A DNA stretch of 64,000 nt, from positions 141,502-205,501 of the forward strand of contig JNEN01001225.1 in NCBI GenBank assembly GCA_000697355.1, given 5' to 3'. Below the pieces are notes generated by a model that did not search any database, had not been told where the DNA came from, and saw nothing but the letters and a program-made list of their open reading frames with translations. Every line of letters begins with the position of its first letter. Positions within the stretch are counted from its first letter, which is position 1. A program made the translations under genes and the position numbers. This stretch comes from Syncephalastrum monosporum B8922. Its lineage: Eukaryota > Mucoromycota > Mucoromycetes > Mucorales > Syncephalastraceae. Shown in pieces: positions 10,416-23,600 of this stretch.

Positions 10416-11288
10416 ATGCCCCAGGATGACACCGATTTCCGCATAGGCAATCTGCCAGAGGGACTCAATGTCACCATCGATTCTCCTCCGGTAGGTCATG
10501 CTCCTGAGCTTGATCTCAAGCAGGACATTGCCCGTTTTGGTCTTGCTGGCAAGATATGGCAGAGGTAAAAAGCAGAGAAAGCCAAGCGTTAGCGTTTGTC
10601 AGCGCCTCACCGTCGTCTTAGCGCGTATCAGCTCCACGCGTTTTTCTCGAGGCACAAACCGTGCGCACCAAACTCACCTATACCCGCCGCCTATTATCGC
10701 GACAGTGCCGAAGCGGCGCCCACGCGGCCGTACCGCATCCTGGAGCTCGGCGCAGGCACAGGCTATGTAGGGATCGGACTGGCCAACCGCCTGCGCAAGC
10801 CGTGTGAGGTGATCATTACCGACCTCGAGCAGGTGCTGCCGCTGATCCGGGATAACGCCCAGACCCACCACACGACTGACACGCCCGTGCGCGTCCAGCG
10901 GCTGCACTGGGGCAATGTCAACGACATACCTGAAGAACCGATCGATCTTGTCGTCATGAGCGACTGTGTTTTCTTTCCCGAGCTATTTGGCCTGCTCACG
11001 GAGACCCTTCGCCATGTGTGCAGCGAAACAACCCAGCTTGTGATTGGCTACAAATGCCGCTCGCTCGAGAAGGAAATGGGATTCTGGCAGGACTATCTCG
11101 GTCGGTACTTTATCTATGAGCCAGTGTACTGTCTCGAGAAAGACGAACACAACAACCCAGTCTTGGGTGGTCTCCTGGGCGAAGAAGAGGACTCGTACGT
11201 GTTTATCGGGCACCGACGACCCGAGGAAGACATCCGAGCCGCAGACGATACATTTACAATGCTCATGTTTAATCGTATGTTTTTGTAA
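10416..11288 (+). CDS. METTL21-like class I SAM-dependent protein methyltransferase
   Basis: Predicted cytosolic lysine methyltransferase of methyltransferase family 16. Exons 10416-10564 and 10622-11288 join in phase (271 aa). The pre-motif GLAGKIW precedes SAM-binding motif I ILELGAGTGYVGIGLA. VIITDLEQVLPLI is the acidic loop that binds the ribose, RVQRLHWGN follows, and DLVVMSDCVFFPE is the post-II motif in place of the common DCxY. This arrangement is typical of METTL21D/VCP-KMT and fungal relatives; the substrate is unknown. It lies 110 bp after the amidohydrolase on the same strand with nothing else linking the two. Confidence 0.82.
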
Positions 11289-11498
11289 TCAAGACGCATG
11301 TATATCCATTTTATAGTGTGTTCATTTGAGGCCAAGTGAAGCCAAGGTGCGAGGGGGTCGCCGTGGTACCTGAAGTCAGGACCTGAATGTTGTTACATGC
11401 ACGAGGAAATATGCTGAGTTGGATTTGTTTCCCCTTTCGATTTCCTGTTACTTTGACTGGCAACTGTTCTTTCGTCCCTTCCTTTTTGATTACATACA

Positions 11499-12084
11499 AT
11501 GGACACCTCATATACCGTCTCTTCTCCCTCTAACGAAGTACGCTCATCCTTGTACTTGTATTCTCGGCTAATATTGCTCATTCTCAAAGGAGAAGCCCAA
11601 ATTCAGTACAGATCAGGTTACCACCATCATTAAAGAGGTATGTTTGAATCCACTTTGGAGTTGTCGGTCTGTCTCGCTCATCCCCAAAAGTCAGTCGAGG
11701 CCACGCTGAATGATGCTGAATATATCCATGGCAAAGTCCCCCAGTGGAACTCGGAAATTGTCGAAAGTTGCTTGAAAAAGCTCAAAGAAATGAGCAAGCA
11801 ATACAAATACGTCGGTCAGTTTGCCCCTTTCTGAAAACTCGATGATCGCGTTTTGTTTATTGACGTGCTCTGAAGTGACGTGTGTGATCATGCAACGGAA
11901 CGGCGCGGGTTTCTATGCCGGTAGCTCAGTGTACTGGGATAACCAACGTGATGGTAAATTCACCCTAAAGTTTGAATCCGTCGATAACTCATGCAGTTCC
12001 CCGCCCTGTTTAGGAAGCGCGAACTATCGATTTGAGAACAAGTCCATGTTCGCCATCGTCAATGTCTTTGGCTTGTCCGTTTAA
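11499..12084 (+). CDS. DYNLT1: Dynein light chain, Tctex-1 type
   Basis: Light chain that dimerises on the dynein intermediate chain and helps cargo binding on microtubules. Five exons, 11499-11537, 11590-11637, 11691-11814, 11876-11953 and 12014-12084, give 119 aa in consistent phase, a normal family length. FSTDQVTTIIKE, VPQWNSEIVESCLKKL, KYVVTCVIMQRNGAGF and the C-terminus NKSMFAIVNVFGLSV are all family hallmarks. The 60-nt last intron would otherwise read through as an in-frame insertion, but splicing it restores the conserved DG-SANYRFEN join. Confidence 0.92.
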
Positions 12085-12244
12085 ATACCAATAAATGCAA
12101 AACCGCTCACACACAACACAGCACAAACCAATGAAGAACAAAAGAGAGGGAGAATACGTAAATAGTTTACTACGACTACAAGTGGAGAAAGCAAGATGGA
12201 AAACAGCAAGGGGATATGTCTAGAAATCGACTGCTAGTATGTAT

Positions 12245-15200
12245 TTATTCTATGCGCATCATATCCGAAACGTCGTTCAGCGTAATCGACTTGAGTTGGA
12301 ATCCAAGGCGACCAAAGCCTTCCTGGATATCGTTGACTTTAGTCGTCGAGCTCACCACGACGACATTGCTCGTGTCGGCTTTGAACATGTCGACGAAATA
12401 CTTCTTCAGCACACGCTTCAGGTCTTGCACCGTGGTCGCCTATACATAACATATGCGTCAGTAAAACCGAATTCATGCTAAAGATCGCGTGTAGAATGTA
12501 CCTGGATAGCAGACAGGAGTTTTCGATTATGGTCAGCGGGAACTTCCTTAAGCACCTGGTTCACAAAGGACTGCAGCGCTGCCTTGTCCATCGAGTTCTC
12601 GCGCGCGACGAGAGAATAGATGACTGCGCTCTTGGCACCATCCACAGCCGACTGCTCGATCTCCACCTAATACACGTTGGTCATCGCCATGTGCGAATAG
12701 CGAGTCCCTTACCTCCTCGTTCGCGAGCTGGTCAACCACAATCTTGGCCTGCTCGAACGCCTTGAATGCATCAGGCGACTGATAGATAGTGAAGGTCATG
12801 TGCGACGCCTCAACGTCCATGCTCAGGAAGCATGAGTAGGCCAAGCCTTGGCCGCGGATGTGTTTCCAAAATATGCCCTCCATCATATCCAGGAGCTCGG
12901 CCATCACGAGCAGGGCAGGAATGTCAGGGTCACCAAACGCACTGGGGCCCTTGACAGTATGCATAGAAAAGGTGTTTTCGATGGACGGCAGGCTGACCAC
13001 AACGCCCTGAAACGAATGAGTTTAGGCGACTGCAATAAAGAGGTACTTACAATCTGGCCGGGTTTGGCGCCCGCAGGGCTCAAGACATGCTGAGCAAACG
13101 TGACAGGAGTGAGCGACTCCTGGGGCGGCTATCACTTAAGGTGAGTGGATGTTCTATAGACGGCAGGAATCGCTTACCATGTTGGCAAAGAACTTTGCAA
13201 AAACGGAGCGTGGTTGATCCAGCTTGAGAATGTCACCCGTCACATGCACACGGAAATTCTCTGGTTTACATACTGTACACGAAACAAAAATAAGCCCAAC
13301 CCCGTACCGAGAACTAGAAAATACGTACGTGCATCACGGTAAGCCTTGAGATCACTCAAAACCGAGTCAGGGTCGGTCTCGAGTTTCTGAAGCATGTCCT
13401 GGAGAAAGTTGGCCTGGAGCAGCACGCTGCGTGCGGCGTTGACTGATCTGGACGCTTTATATTGCAAGGCGCGCATGGTAGCGTTGGCCATCTATAATAG
13501 TGGTTTAAAAACAATCCGATGCTTGCTCGTGTACTTACGCTGTGTCCATCACGCTTCGCCTGGGGAATATCATTGAGAATCTGATACGCCACGATTTTGA
13601 CCCTACGACTCGCATGAGAAAATATGTCCCACAAATGCGTTTCTATCATACCTCTCGGCAGTAAATTGCGTGTTCCAGAGCACATCTTCGAGCCACTGAA
13701 TGCCCTTGGCGTACTTGGACGCCACCGTCTTGACGGTAAAGACCGCCATTTCGCGGAAACCTCCGCTAGTGCCTAGGCTGGCATCGTACTCGACTGTGTC
13801 CTCGCCCAGACCCTTGACCACCTCCTCATACGGGATCAGCTCGCCATTGCGCTCGATGGGCAGCGAAAAGATGGTCTTCAGGAGAAGTCGCGTGTAAGGC
13901 AGAAGGTGTGCTGGCACTGAAGTCGTGCTGATGTGACACGACACCTTGGCGAAGCGTGATCGCACGTCTAGTGAAAATCAGTGTACGTACAATCGCTTGC
14001 AGATAGGAACTTACGATCGAATTGGATAAACATGGGCACTTGGGCGGCTGTGTCGTTATCGACATGTCGCTGGATCTCGTTTTTGCTAAAAAAAAAAAAA
14101 AAAAAAAAAAACACTTAGCGGCTGCGTACACTCTATCATGGTGGTTTCTCAACTTACAAGACGCCTTTGTTATCGTTGCGTGCGCTAAGCACCTTGATAA
14201 AGTTAATGGAGTCCACTGGCGGTATGGTGAAGTTCTCCAGAATTTCCTTGGGTAGCTCAACATCGTTCGTCGCCATGGCGTTTTCGAGCTTCTCCTGGAG
14301 CTCTTGCAGCTTAGCCTCACCCAGGTCACGACGCTGTTTCTCGATGCGTTCCTTTTCTTCTGCTGCAAGCTTATCGGCAAACTCGGCTGAGGGCCGGCCG
14401 AACAGTGTGACGTGAGCTGGATCAAGGTACCATCTAAAAAGGCGGTTAGCCCAAGGCAATCTCGTCTTGCATGGACATACTTTTTCAGGACCGCTGCCCA
14501 GTCCTGCTTTGTATAGTTCGCGAGCTGGTTAAGATACTCCTGATCACGCACCGAGTGTCTCAAATCGTCGCCGTCGGGATTACCGTACAAAAAGTCTATG
14601 GCTAGATGAGCATACTAAAGGCAAGAAGGATTTCACAAAAGGGGACGTACCCGAGATACAGACAGAGGCGGCCGTCTCGTGCGCATCGGTCTCGATGCTG
14701 TCAAATAGTTTGAGCATTTCTTTCTCAATGATTGTGTGCATGCGCTCCATATCGATGTCGACGTTATCGACGACGCGCTGCAGCGTAGCAAAGAAGTGAG
14801 CGGGAAAGTCTTCCATTTCGTCCATGGGAACGTTGGATGCGGTGAACATGATGGTCGTCTTGAGGTGATCCGTCTCGTGGAAGTCGACGTCTTGTTTTAC
14901 AAACGCATCAGACATCATCCCTCGCGTACCCTGATTTCATTTTTTACCTGTACAGAGAGGATCCTCAATTTCAACAAACTCCTTTTGGAGGACAGACACT
15001 GGCGAATCGGTCAAATACACATTGAGCACTTCCAGAGTTTTGATTTGTAGGTATTCCTTCAGGGTACACATGTTAGCTTTCGTTCATACCCACGAAACGA
15101 AACTTACATGGCATACGGGACCGTTCCAGGCAATCACGATCGTGCCCATCGACTCATCCTCGTCCGGGAATAGGACAATCTCTTCGATGTTCTTTTCAAG

Positions 15201-16391
15201 GTTGGGAAAGTTGCCTGTGGATACCCAAGGTCGTTGGAGTGGCGGAAGCGGACCTTTACTGAGGATGTTGGCCTCAACCGGTGCGAGGGCCTGCAAGACA
15301 CGATCATGGTCGACTGTACCAGTAATGATGAGGCACAGGTTATCCGGGCGATAATAGCTGCGATGATAATCGGTGACTACAATTGAACATGAGTCAAGGC
15401 AGTCCAGCATACAATGCGCTAAAACGTACTTTTTTCGACGCTCAGTTCACGCAAACGCTCCATGAGACCGCCCGTCTCGGAACGGTAGCCGCAGTTCTCG
15501 GGAAAGAGGATACGGCGCAGGCGGAGGTGTATCCGGTCGTCGCTTGTGTTTTGACATCCCTAATGGAAAGTCAATATAGGTTTGATGCCGCGTTACTCAG
15601 ACTTGCCTGCATCTCGCTGTAAACAACCTAAGTAAATAGTCATTAGAGCGTGTGTATGTGTCTCCTGTAAATAATGTTATAAATGCTTACACCAGCGTCT
15701 TCGCCTTTGCCATTGATGTGGTGGACCTCGGTATGATATCCGCTCTCTGTCAGGGTCGGGTAGAGGATATGATCGACGTAGATTGGAAGGAGCCTCAGGA
15801 ATCCTTCACTTCCGGCAGTGTTTATCGCTATTCGAAAGTGTTCATTATCTCATTTAGTAAAGATGATACCCATAAGGATGATAACAAAGAAAACGTACTG
15901 TAGCAGGTGTGATCGACATCGGTCCATGCGTTCGTTCCCTGGGCGATGGCACGGTTGGCAAGCGAGTCCAAAACACCCTTATATGGAAACTGCTCACTAC
16001 CCAAGAAGACCAAACTAAATAGACGGATTTGATGAGCGCTTTACTGTCCGGACTTTTGATATTACGACGTACTGCTCGAGAGTATGTGGACAGCCATAAT
16101 CATCGAAACCTGCGAGGGGGTATTAGATGGGGACAGCATATCAGCTGACTATAACATACTTTCGGTGGCGAGAGCGAAGTAGCCGTTGACGAGGGGAGCT
16201 GTCAGGCGGAAGGGCGAGAAAGAGTTACACACACTGTAGGAGAGATATACTGCTGCAGTATCTTATGTCTTTATACCTTCAATGTCAGCGAGCATGACGG
16301 TCAGGCCTGTCTTGGTGCTCTTGTATTTCGTGAAGGTGATGCCATAGTCGGTGGGGATCTCGCAGATCGGGACAAAGTTTGTGTCGGCCAT
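12245..16391 (-). CDS. M16-family zinc metalloprotease (insulinase-like, YOL098C/SPAC3H1.02 type)
   Basis: Large inverted-zincin protease, probably cytosolic, of the M16C branch. Twenty-one exons, all in phase, from 16391 to 12245: 16391-16277, 16198-16160, 16109-16073, 16014-15899, 15827-15691, 15627-15607, 15559-15430, 15376-15108, 15056-14948, 14890-14651, 14601-14481, 14433-14158, 14085-14015, 13967-13652, 13602-13539, 13491-13329, 13260-13178, 13128-13051, 13006-12713, 12666-12502, 12439-12245; 1012 aa. The inverted motif HTLEH (residues 60-64) is split by an intron inside the second histidine codon. NGKGEDAGVVYSEMQ supplies the downstream glutamate. GYRSETGGLMERLREL and WYLDPAHVTLFGRPS are typical of this branch. 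The second half repeats the fold without a metal site. The intron after 15607 has a GC donor. It is divergent from Sec24. Confidence 0.93.
14088..14111. repeat. A24 homopolymer inside an M16 protease intron
   Basis: On the transcribed minus strand this is a run of 24 T directly before the acceptor TAG at 14086, acting as an extreme polypyrimidine tract. Confidence 0.9.
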
Positions 16392-16692
16392 GGCTACAAG
16401 GGAAAAGAAAAAAGAAATGACACGCGTCTTGCCAGACTGTCGCTGATTTTTGATAGTCACTGCGCTTCTGGGGACAAACGAAACCCTCCATTAAAACAGA
16501 TCAAATCAAATCAAAGTCCTGTATCATATTGATATTTGAAAAATAACGAAGAAATATTCATTCTCTTCTTCCTATGGATCATTGAATACCGCGAGTCTGC
16601 CTTGGCAGACTGGTGCACGTGGTTGCAGATGACGAGATATGGGCGACAATGGGAGGATCGGTGGTGTGGTCCTTGATATGGAGTCGGAAGCA

Positions 16693-16693
<1 letters not shown>

Positions 16694-16726
<33 letters not shown>
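16694..16726. repeat. A33 homopolymer in the divergent M16/SEC24 promoter
   Basis: Thirty-three consecutive A between the two divergent start codons (16391 and 16843). Poly(dA:dT) tracts of this kind exclude nucleosomes in yeast promoters. The length may vary or be misassembled. Confidence 0.9.
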
Positions 16727-16729
<3 letters not shown>

Positions 16730-16842
16730 ACGCGGTTTTGGATATAAAGTTTCCAAAGGTTTGTGCACCTCGGCTTGCACCCATCTCGACGACATCTGCT
16801 TCTCTCTCTCTTTCGCTTTCACCCTGCCAATCTGTTTTTACT

Positions 16843-19800
16843 ATGGCTCATCCACAGGCGTACCAGCAGCAGCAGCAGCAGCAGCAGCAACCGCCGCAAA
16901 TACAACAACAACAACCGCAACAACAACAACAGACACACGTACCGCCTTTCCACCAAGCACAGCAGGCAGGCTTCCGGCCTGGGGCAGCACCCGCCGGCCT
17001 GACTGGGATGCGAGCCATGTCGCCTCCCGTCACTTCGCCTGTGGGCCAATCGCCGAGGATGCCGCATCGCGTCGGGTCTCCGTCTGTGCAGGCCACTCCG
17101 CCAGGCACACAAAGCCCCACTCTCTCCTACGCTTCGTCTGCACCGCAGTCGCCCACTCACCCTGCCGCGCCTCATCCACACCGCGCCCGCCAGAAAAGAA
17201 TGTATCCCGAGCAGATCACAAGCGCGTACACTGAACCCGCTTATCCGTCTGCCTCGCCTATTCCTCAAGCATACCCTCCACCAGTACAGCAGCAGCAGCA
17301 ACAGCAACCTCAGTACCAACAGCAACAACAACCTCAGTATCAGCAGCAGCAACAGCAGCAGCAGCAACAGCAGCCTTTGGTGAACCAATTTGGGCAAATG
17401 AGTCTGCAGAATACGACTGCTCAGGCAAGTTGAAACAAAAAAAACATGCAAAATTGGATCCGTGCGCCGTATTCATAGATGAATAAAGCAGTCTGTCCCT
17501 TTGATTGGTGCTGGACCTGCGATAGAGGATCTGCAGCAGCCCCCGCCTGCGATCCAGTTGCCACCCAATGTAAGTCTATCCTCGATCCAACGAGCGCGTC
17601 AAGTCCACTCACCCCCTTCGCTTTCGGGCATAGACATCCATCACGCCTTCTCCCTTTGCGAACGCCGACCCGTCCTACCAATGCTGCACGCTCAATGCCA
17701 TCCCTGCCACAGACTCGCTGCTGAAGAAGTCAAAGCTGCCCCTCGCCCTCGTGCTCTCGCCGTACCGGACAGCCGGCAAGGGCAAGCAAGTAAGTCCAAC
17801 CTCAGGGCCCTCTCGTATATATCTCACCGTCTCGCGATAGGACGATGTGATTGTCATCCGCGATAACGTCATTGCCCGTTGCCGGCGCTGCCGCACCTAC
17901 ATTAACCCATTCGTGACCTTTGTCGAGGGCGGTCAGCGTTGGAAGTGCAACATGTGTTTCCTCCTCAACGATGGTAATGCCATTCACTTTTCACGTGCTT
18001 TTCACTGCATACTCACCTACTGACGCCTAGTCCCAGCTGCGTTTGATTATGATCCGCAAACGCAACAGCCAGCCGACCGCTGGCAGCGCCCCGAGCTCAA
18101 CTACGCCTGTGTCGAATACGTCGCACCCACCGAGTACATGGTACGCCCGCCCCAGGCACCTGCCTACGTCTTTGTCCTGGACGTGTCGTTTTCCGCCATT
18201 CAATCCGGCATGCTCGACGTCGCGTCTCGAACCTTGCTCGACTCGCTCGACCGAATCCCCAACAAGGATGGCCGCACACGCGTTGCTTTTCTCGCCGTCG
18301 ACAGCGCCCTCCATTTCTTTAGCCTCGACCCGAGCCGCACCGAGCCGACCATGCTCGTCGTGTCCGATCTGGAGGACATCTACTTGCCCGACCCCGCAAG
18401 CCTCCTCGCACCCCTCGCGACCTGTCGAGCCGCCATCAATGCGCTACTTGCCAAGCTGCCCCATATGTTCAAGGACACTATGAATCAACATAATGCGCTG
18501 GGTACTGCGCTGGAAGCCGCTTTCAAGATCGTGGTAAGTCCAAGGGAAACCAATCGAGATCGGGTGCTCATGCGCGTCCCAAGTCGCCCTATGGTGGCAA
18601 GATTGTGTGCTTGCAGTCGACCCTGCCTGACATGAGCACGGGCGCCCTGAAGCCCCGCGAGGATACCAAGCTCTATGGCACTTCCAAAGAGTCGCAGCTC
18701 CTCAACCCGAGCTCGCCCTTCTTCAAGAGCTTCCCGGTCGAATGCTCGCGCTCCCAAGTTGCCTGCGACATGCTCGTCTTTGGCGGTCAATATGCAGACC
18801 TCGCTACATTGAGTAAGGCGCATCTAAGCCTGAGAAGGCCCATACCCTTGTACCCACTGACTTTCTTCAAACCTATGTAGGCTGTCTGCCCCATTATACA
18901 GGTGGTCAGACCTATTATTACCCGGGTTTCTCAGCCGACCAACCCGAGGATGTGGCCAAACTCACGCACGAGTTTGGCGAGCTCCTCGCTGAAGAGATCG
19001 GTCTGGAGGCCGTGCTGCGTGTGCGCGCATCGCGTAACCTGCGCATGAGCGCCTTCCACGGCAACTTTTTTATTCGCTCGTCCGATCTACTTGCGCTCCC
19101 CAACGTACCTCGCAATCAATCCTACTGCATTGAGGTCGAGATTGAGGACGATTTGCGTGGCCCCACCGCCTGTTTCCAGTCTGCGCTGCTGCACACCAAC
19201 TGCTACGGTGAGCGCCGCATTCGTGTCATCACCCTCTGCTTGCCGGTGACCCAATCCATTGCCGAGTGCTGCACGGGTATGAATCCGTATGCTGTCACAG
19301 CCTATCTCGCCAACAAAGGTAAACCAAAGCATACATGGGAGAGTCACTGCATACATATGCTAAGAATGATGCAGGTGTCGAGCGCGGTATTTCATCCAAG
19401 CTTGAAGACGCCCGGGATGCCATCCTTCACAAGTGCGGCGAGATCCTGGGCACGTACAAGACGCATGTCCTTGGTATGGGCAAGGGTGCATCGACCAACC
19501 AGTTGACCGTCCCAGCCAGCCTCAAGCTGCTGCCGCTGCTTGTGCTGGCGCTCATCAAGCATGTAAGTCAAATACCCGGGTCCTTAACCCATCTGCTGTA
19601 CTCACCCTCGTTCTTTAGGACGCCCTTCGGCAAACCACGACCCCTGTTCCCAGTGATGCGCGCACAAATGCAATGAACCTACTCCGTACGATGCCGATCC
19701 AGCTCTTGATACCCTACTTGGTGCCGAATCTGTACGCGCTCCATGCGCTCGCTCCGCCCGCGCCCAACGCTCTCTTCCCGCCCTCGCTTAACCTCACCCA

Positions 19801-20179
19801 AGCCAGTCTGGAAGCACACGGCTGCTACCTTCTCGAAGATGGCCAGACCCTGTCCATCTGGGTCGGACGCGGCGTCGTGCCCCAACTTTGCGTCGATTTA
19901 TTCGGTGTCAAAGGGTATACCGAGATCCAGAATGGAAAGGCGACGCTTCCTGTCCTGGATACCGCGATCAGCAAACGCACGCACGGGTTGATCCATACGT
20001 TGCGTGCCGTGCGACGTGGCAACTATTATCCTGTGGTGTATATTGTCAAGGAAGACAGCGATCCGCTCACACGTTCGCGATTTTTGGGCCGGCTCTTGGA
20101 GGACCGCACCGACACGATGCACAGCTACCAGCAATTTCTGCAGTTTATGAAGGATAAGGTCAACTATGTCACTTCTTAG
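16843..20179 (+). CDS. SEC24: COPII coat subunit Sec24
   Basis: Cargo-binding subunit of the COPII inner coat at ER exit sites. Nine exons, 16843-17424, 17492-17569, 17634-17789, 17841-17973, 18031-18533, 18584-18812, 18881-19318, 19375-19562, 19619-20179; 955 aa, all in phase. The N-terminal 190 residues are disordered and polyglutamine/proline-rich (CAG/CAA tracts). [19 protein letters not shown] begins the conserved part. The zinc finger cysteines are C286, C289, C308 and C311. A trunk domain ([17 protein letters not shown]), beta-sandwich, helical domain and gelsolin domain ([11 protein letters not shown]) follow in the usual order. The intron after 17424 starts with GC. The ATG at 16843 lies just before the polyQ tract in a pyrimidine-rich leader. 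Confidence 0.95.
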
Positions 20180-20645
20180 ATTTACATTCCTTGTAGTATT
20201 TCTTCTTTTTAATGACCCTCATACGCACGCATGCACACACACACACACATACCACATACACGGTGAAATAATATCTATCTATGATCTTATACAGATGTGG
20301 AGCATGGTGGACCTGTCTCTCTGAGTGTACGGCTGTCGTCCATATAGAATGCATCTGAAAGTCACTATTCGCGTTATATATATATATTGAACTCGTTCTC
20401 TCGCGATGTTTATTCAGATAGACTGGTCTAAGTGATATGATGCTCTTACCAGTTTCCATGGCAGTCAGTATACCGCTGCGAAGGCAATATGGTGATGGTC
20501 AGGGTCATTATCACGAGGGGCTTGGTTGTCTAACTACGCTCAACGACATATTGAGGTATACTTCTATTTATAAATACATGTTATATGCTGGAATGATCTA
20601 TGGCTGAGCGTATAAGGGGGGGGGTGTTGTATGTGTGTATGAAAT
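20180..20645. other. Convergent 3' intergenic region with CA repeat
   Basis: Between the Sec24 and channel stop codons. Contains a short (CA)n run near 20232-20249 and AT-rich DNA suited to two polyadenylation regions. No gene seen. Confidence 0.5.
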
Positions 20646-23600
20646 CTAGTATGTCACGTCACGGAAGGGTCCCAAGTCACTATCGCGATCATGGCTACCC
20701 AAGGACCACAGACTATACCGGGAATCTTGGGGAGGAACAGGCGGTGCAAAATCATTTGAACTGCTCAGCAAATCGTCGTAATAAGTGATACGGTAGCGCG
20801 ACGACGGATATCCCAAAGAGGACGACGAGGCCATCATGCTAGCCCGCAGCATCATCGGTGGCCGAGAGACAAATGCTGCCGGTGCCGAAGCTCGCCTTCG
20901 CATAGCTGGGAGATAGCCTCCTGGCGCAGACAACGCACGCCGGCGATGGTGCGGTCGTCCATGGAGTGTATGGGACGATAACTGAGGGAGGGAACGCCTT
21001 CGTTCCGAGGTATCCAATTCGAAACATGTCGGTGCAATAGGCGCGCTATACCGTCTGAGCGTACGCTCACCTTCGTCGGCGTTGTCTTGCTGGCCAAAGT
21101 CTTCTTCTTCCTCTTCTTCCACTTCATATTTTTCGCTGTCGTCAATACGGATTTCAGGTAACGTCGTGTCTTCGACGAGATATTTTTCTTCGGAGGGTTG
21201 CTGACTGTACAGGCCTAGTGGTGGCTGTAAGGCCGTGCTATATGTGTACTGCCAATCTTGCTGCTCCGAATAGTCCTGCACCAGTCCGCGGCGTTCGTCA
21301 TCCTCGTCGCTGAGTTCACTTCGGCCAAGACTGCTGGTATCATCGAGACGCGTCGCCATGATGATCTTGCTGGGAACAGCCCGCGTACTCTGGGGCACGT
21401 CTGCCTCTCTTTCTTCCTCCTCGTCCTCGCTCGAGCTACTTTCTTCTTCTTGGTCGATTGCCTCTTGCTCGGTCATGGTAGCAAACTTGAACGTGCCGAG
21501 GTCGTTGTCTTCCATCTGCACCATCGTCATGCGTTTATCTGCTTTTTGGAAACCGTGCTGCGTATCCAGATCCAGGTGATGGCCGACCATTTCGATATTC
21601 TCATGTATCATCTTGGCCGGTTGCGAGTGGTAAATTTGTGGCAGCAAGTGCTTCACGTCGTCGTGAATGATGGGCGTGAGGAGCTTCTTGTGCATGGCCG
21701 GGTCACGGAACTGGTGCTTCAGATCTTTCTCTTTCTTCTTCACTTCCATATCTTTTTCCTCCTTTGAGAGCAGGTCAGCTTTCATGGACGGATTCCATGT
21801 CCCCACAAGGTGTGAGCCGAGTTTGTGAATACGCTTGGCATAGAAGTACTGGTAAGCCACGGTTAGGATAGGCAAAGGGATGAGCATATAGGCCTGATCA
21901 TAGCCGCCTTTGAGAGCGAGGATGAGGATCATGAGCAGCTGAAAGAGCACGGTGGAGGACAGCACGGTCTGGAAAAGCACGGGCCAGATGCGGCCGCCCG
22001 ATTCAACCTTCGTGACCGAGATGTACATGAGCATGTACTTGTAGACCACGGAACCAATGCTAAAGTAGAGCAGCGCGAACGGCAGCACCAGCGGCGCAAT
22101 GCAGGAATAGAGCAGCGCAATCGTAAAGAAGAACAGCAGGAGGTTGTAGCCTTGTGGGTAGTCAAACTCTGGCGGCTGGGCGAGGGCGCGTAGCTTGCGA
22201 GGGCTCGGGCGGGTAATCCATTTACGCAGGGTGATCAGCAAGAGAGGGAGCACCTGGGCCATTTCCATGGTGATACCCAGCGCCTTGATGCACACATAGT
22301 CGATCCAGAAGGTTGATACATCAGAGATGTTTTTGGCGAGCTGAACCACGTTGCTTGCAATCGACGTATCCGCTGTGACAGTACCCGACAAGATCAGAGA
22401 CCGAATCTGGCCATAGATACCAATTAATATCGTCGCGAGCGTAAAGACGCACAGGTTGTTGATGATGAAAAACACGTAGAGTTTGACGAGCACCTTCCGG
22501 TCGAGCGAGGTTTGGGTCAGATAGCCTTGCTGTTGCGACAAGAAGCGAAATAGATGGGGCAGCACAAAGAAAAAGATGGCCATAACAATGGGCGTAAACC
22601 AGCCCTGGATAATACCCATGAGGAATGCGTGTGACTTGATAAAGTCCTCCGAGTTGGGCAGCATGCGGATGATATTGACGACGTTCGAGGTGGCCGAGAG
22701 CGCACCGACGGGTATCATCCAGACGAACACAATGAGCCAGTAAGCTGCACGGCCGATCCAACGCTTGGCAGCCCGCTTTTTGTCGTCCAAGGGGAGGTTA
22801 GGCCATACCAAGTCCTTGGGCGGAGGCGACACACGCACATGGGCCTCCTGCTTGGCGTGCTTGAGCGAGGTGTGCAGCGCCTGATCGGTCTGGTGGGCCC
22901 AGTCGAGTCGTTCAAACGAGACCCAGCCATAAGAGGATGCCTTGTGTGCCTTGTTGCGCCGCAAGGTCTTGATTTCTTTTTCGAGCTGATCCACCTCCTG
23001 GGTGAAAGTCTCGATCGCGTCTACTTTGCGCCCACCGAACCCCAAGAACCCGCCTCGGCGCACGGTCGGCCGTTTCTTTTTGTCGAGCGCCTTACCATCT
23101 ATAGATAGTTTAGCTCAATCAGCAAAGGCAACGGCACGCATGATTTTCTCAGTTGGACATACCCTGGAGGTAGGAAGACAAGGTGTCTTCGAGGCGCTTG
23201 ACCGCCGCCTCGTGCTCTTGGGTCAGCTTGGTGAGCTTTTGGCTATCGTGGCCAATGATGGCGTCCTGGATCGGATAGGGCACGGCATGGGTCATGCCTT
23301 GGACCCACTTCTTGAGCTGGTCGTCGGAGCGCACCTCGTGCGGAAGGTTGTGTAGCAAGAGCGAGCGGCCCGACAGCTGGGATGTGTGGCGGAAGTAGCG
23401 CTGGCGCATGTCCACGTAGTCGCACGAGGCGCGGTACATGAAATACGCGATCAAGATCGAAAACAACCACGTCGCTGTCGCGGGCGACCAGAACCAGCGC
23501 GTGTCGACATTGTCGTCGGTGTAGTTGATGCCGGATATAGAAAGCACGTCCAGTCCGGGTGGGGGTGGCCAGTCGCTGTTGGAAAAAAAAGAAGGAAGAA

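Noticed and set aside
16863..17370. CAG/CAA tracts as a repeat-expansion locus of their own
   Set aside because: They are in-frame polyglutamine in the disordered Sec24 N-terminus, common in fungal Sec24 proteins.
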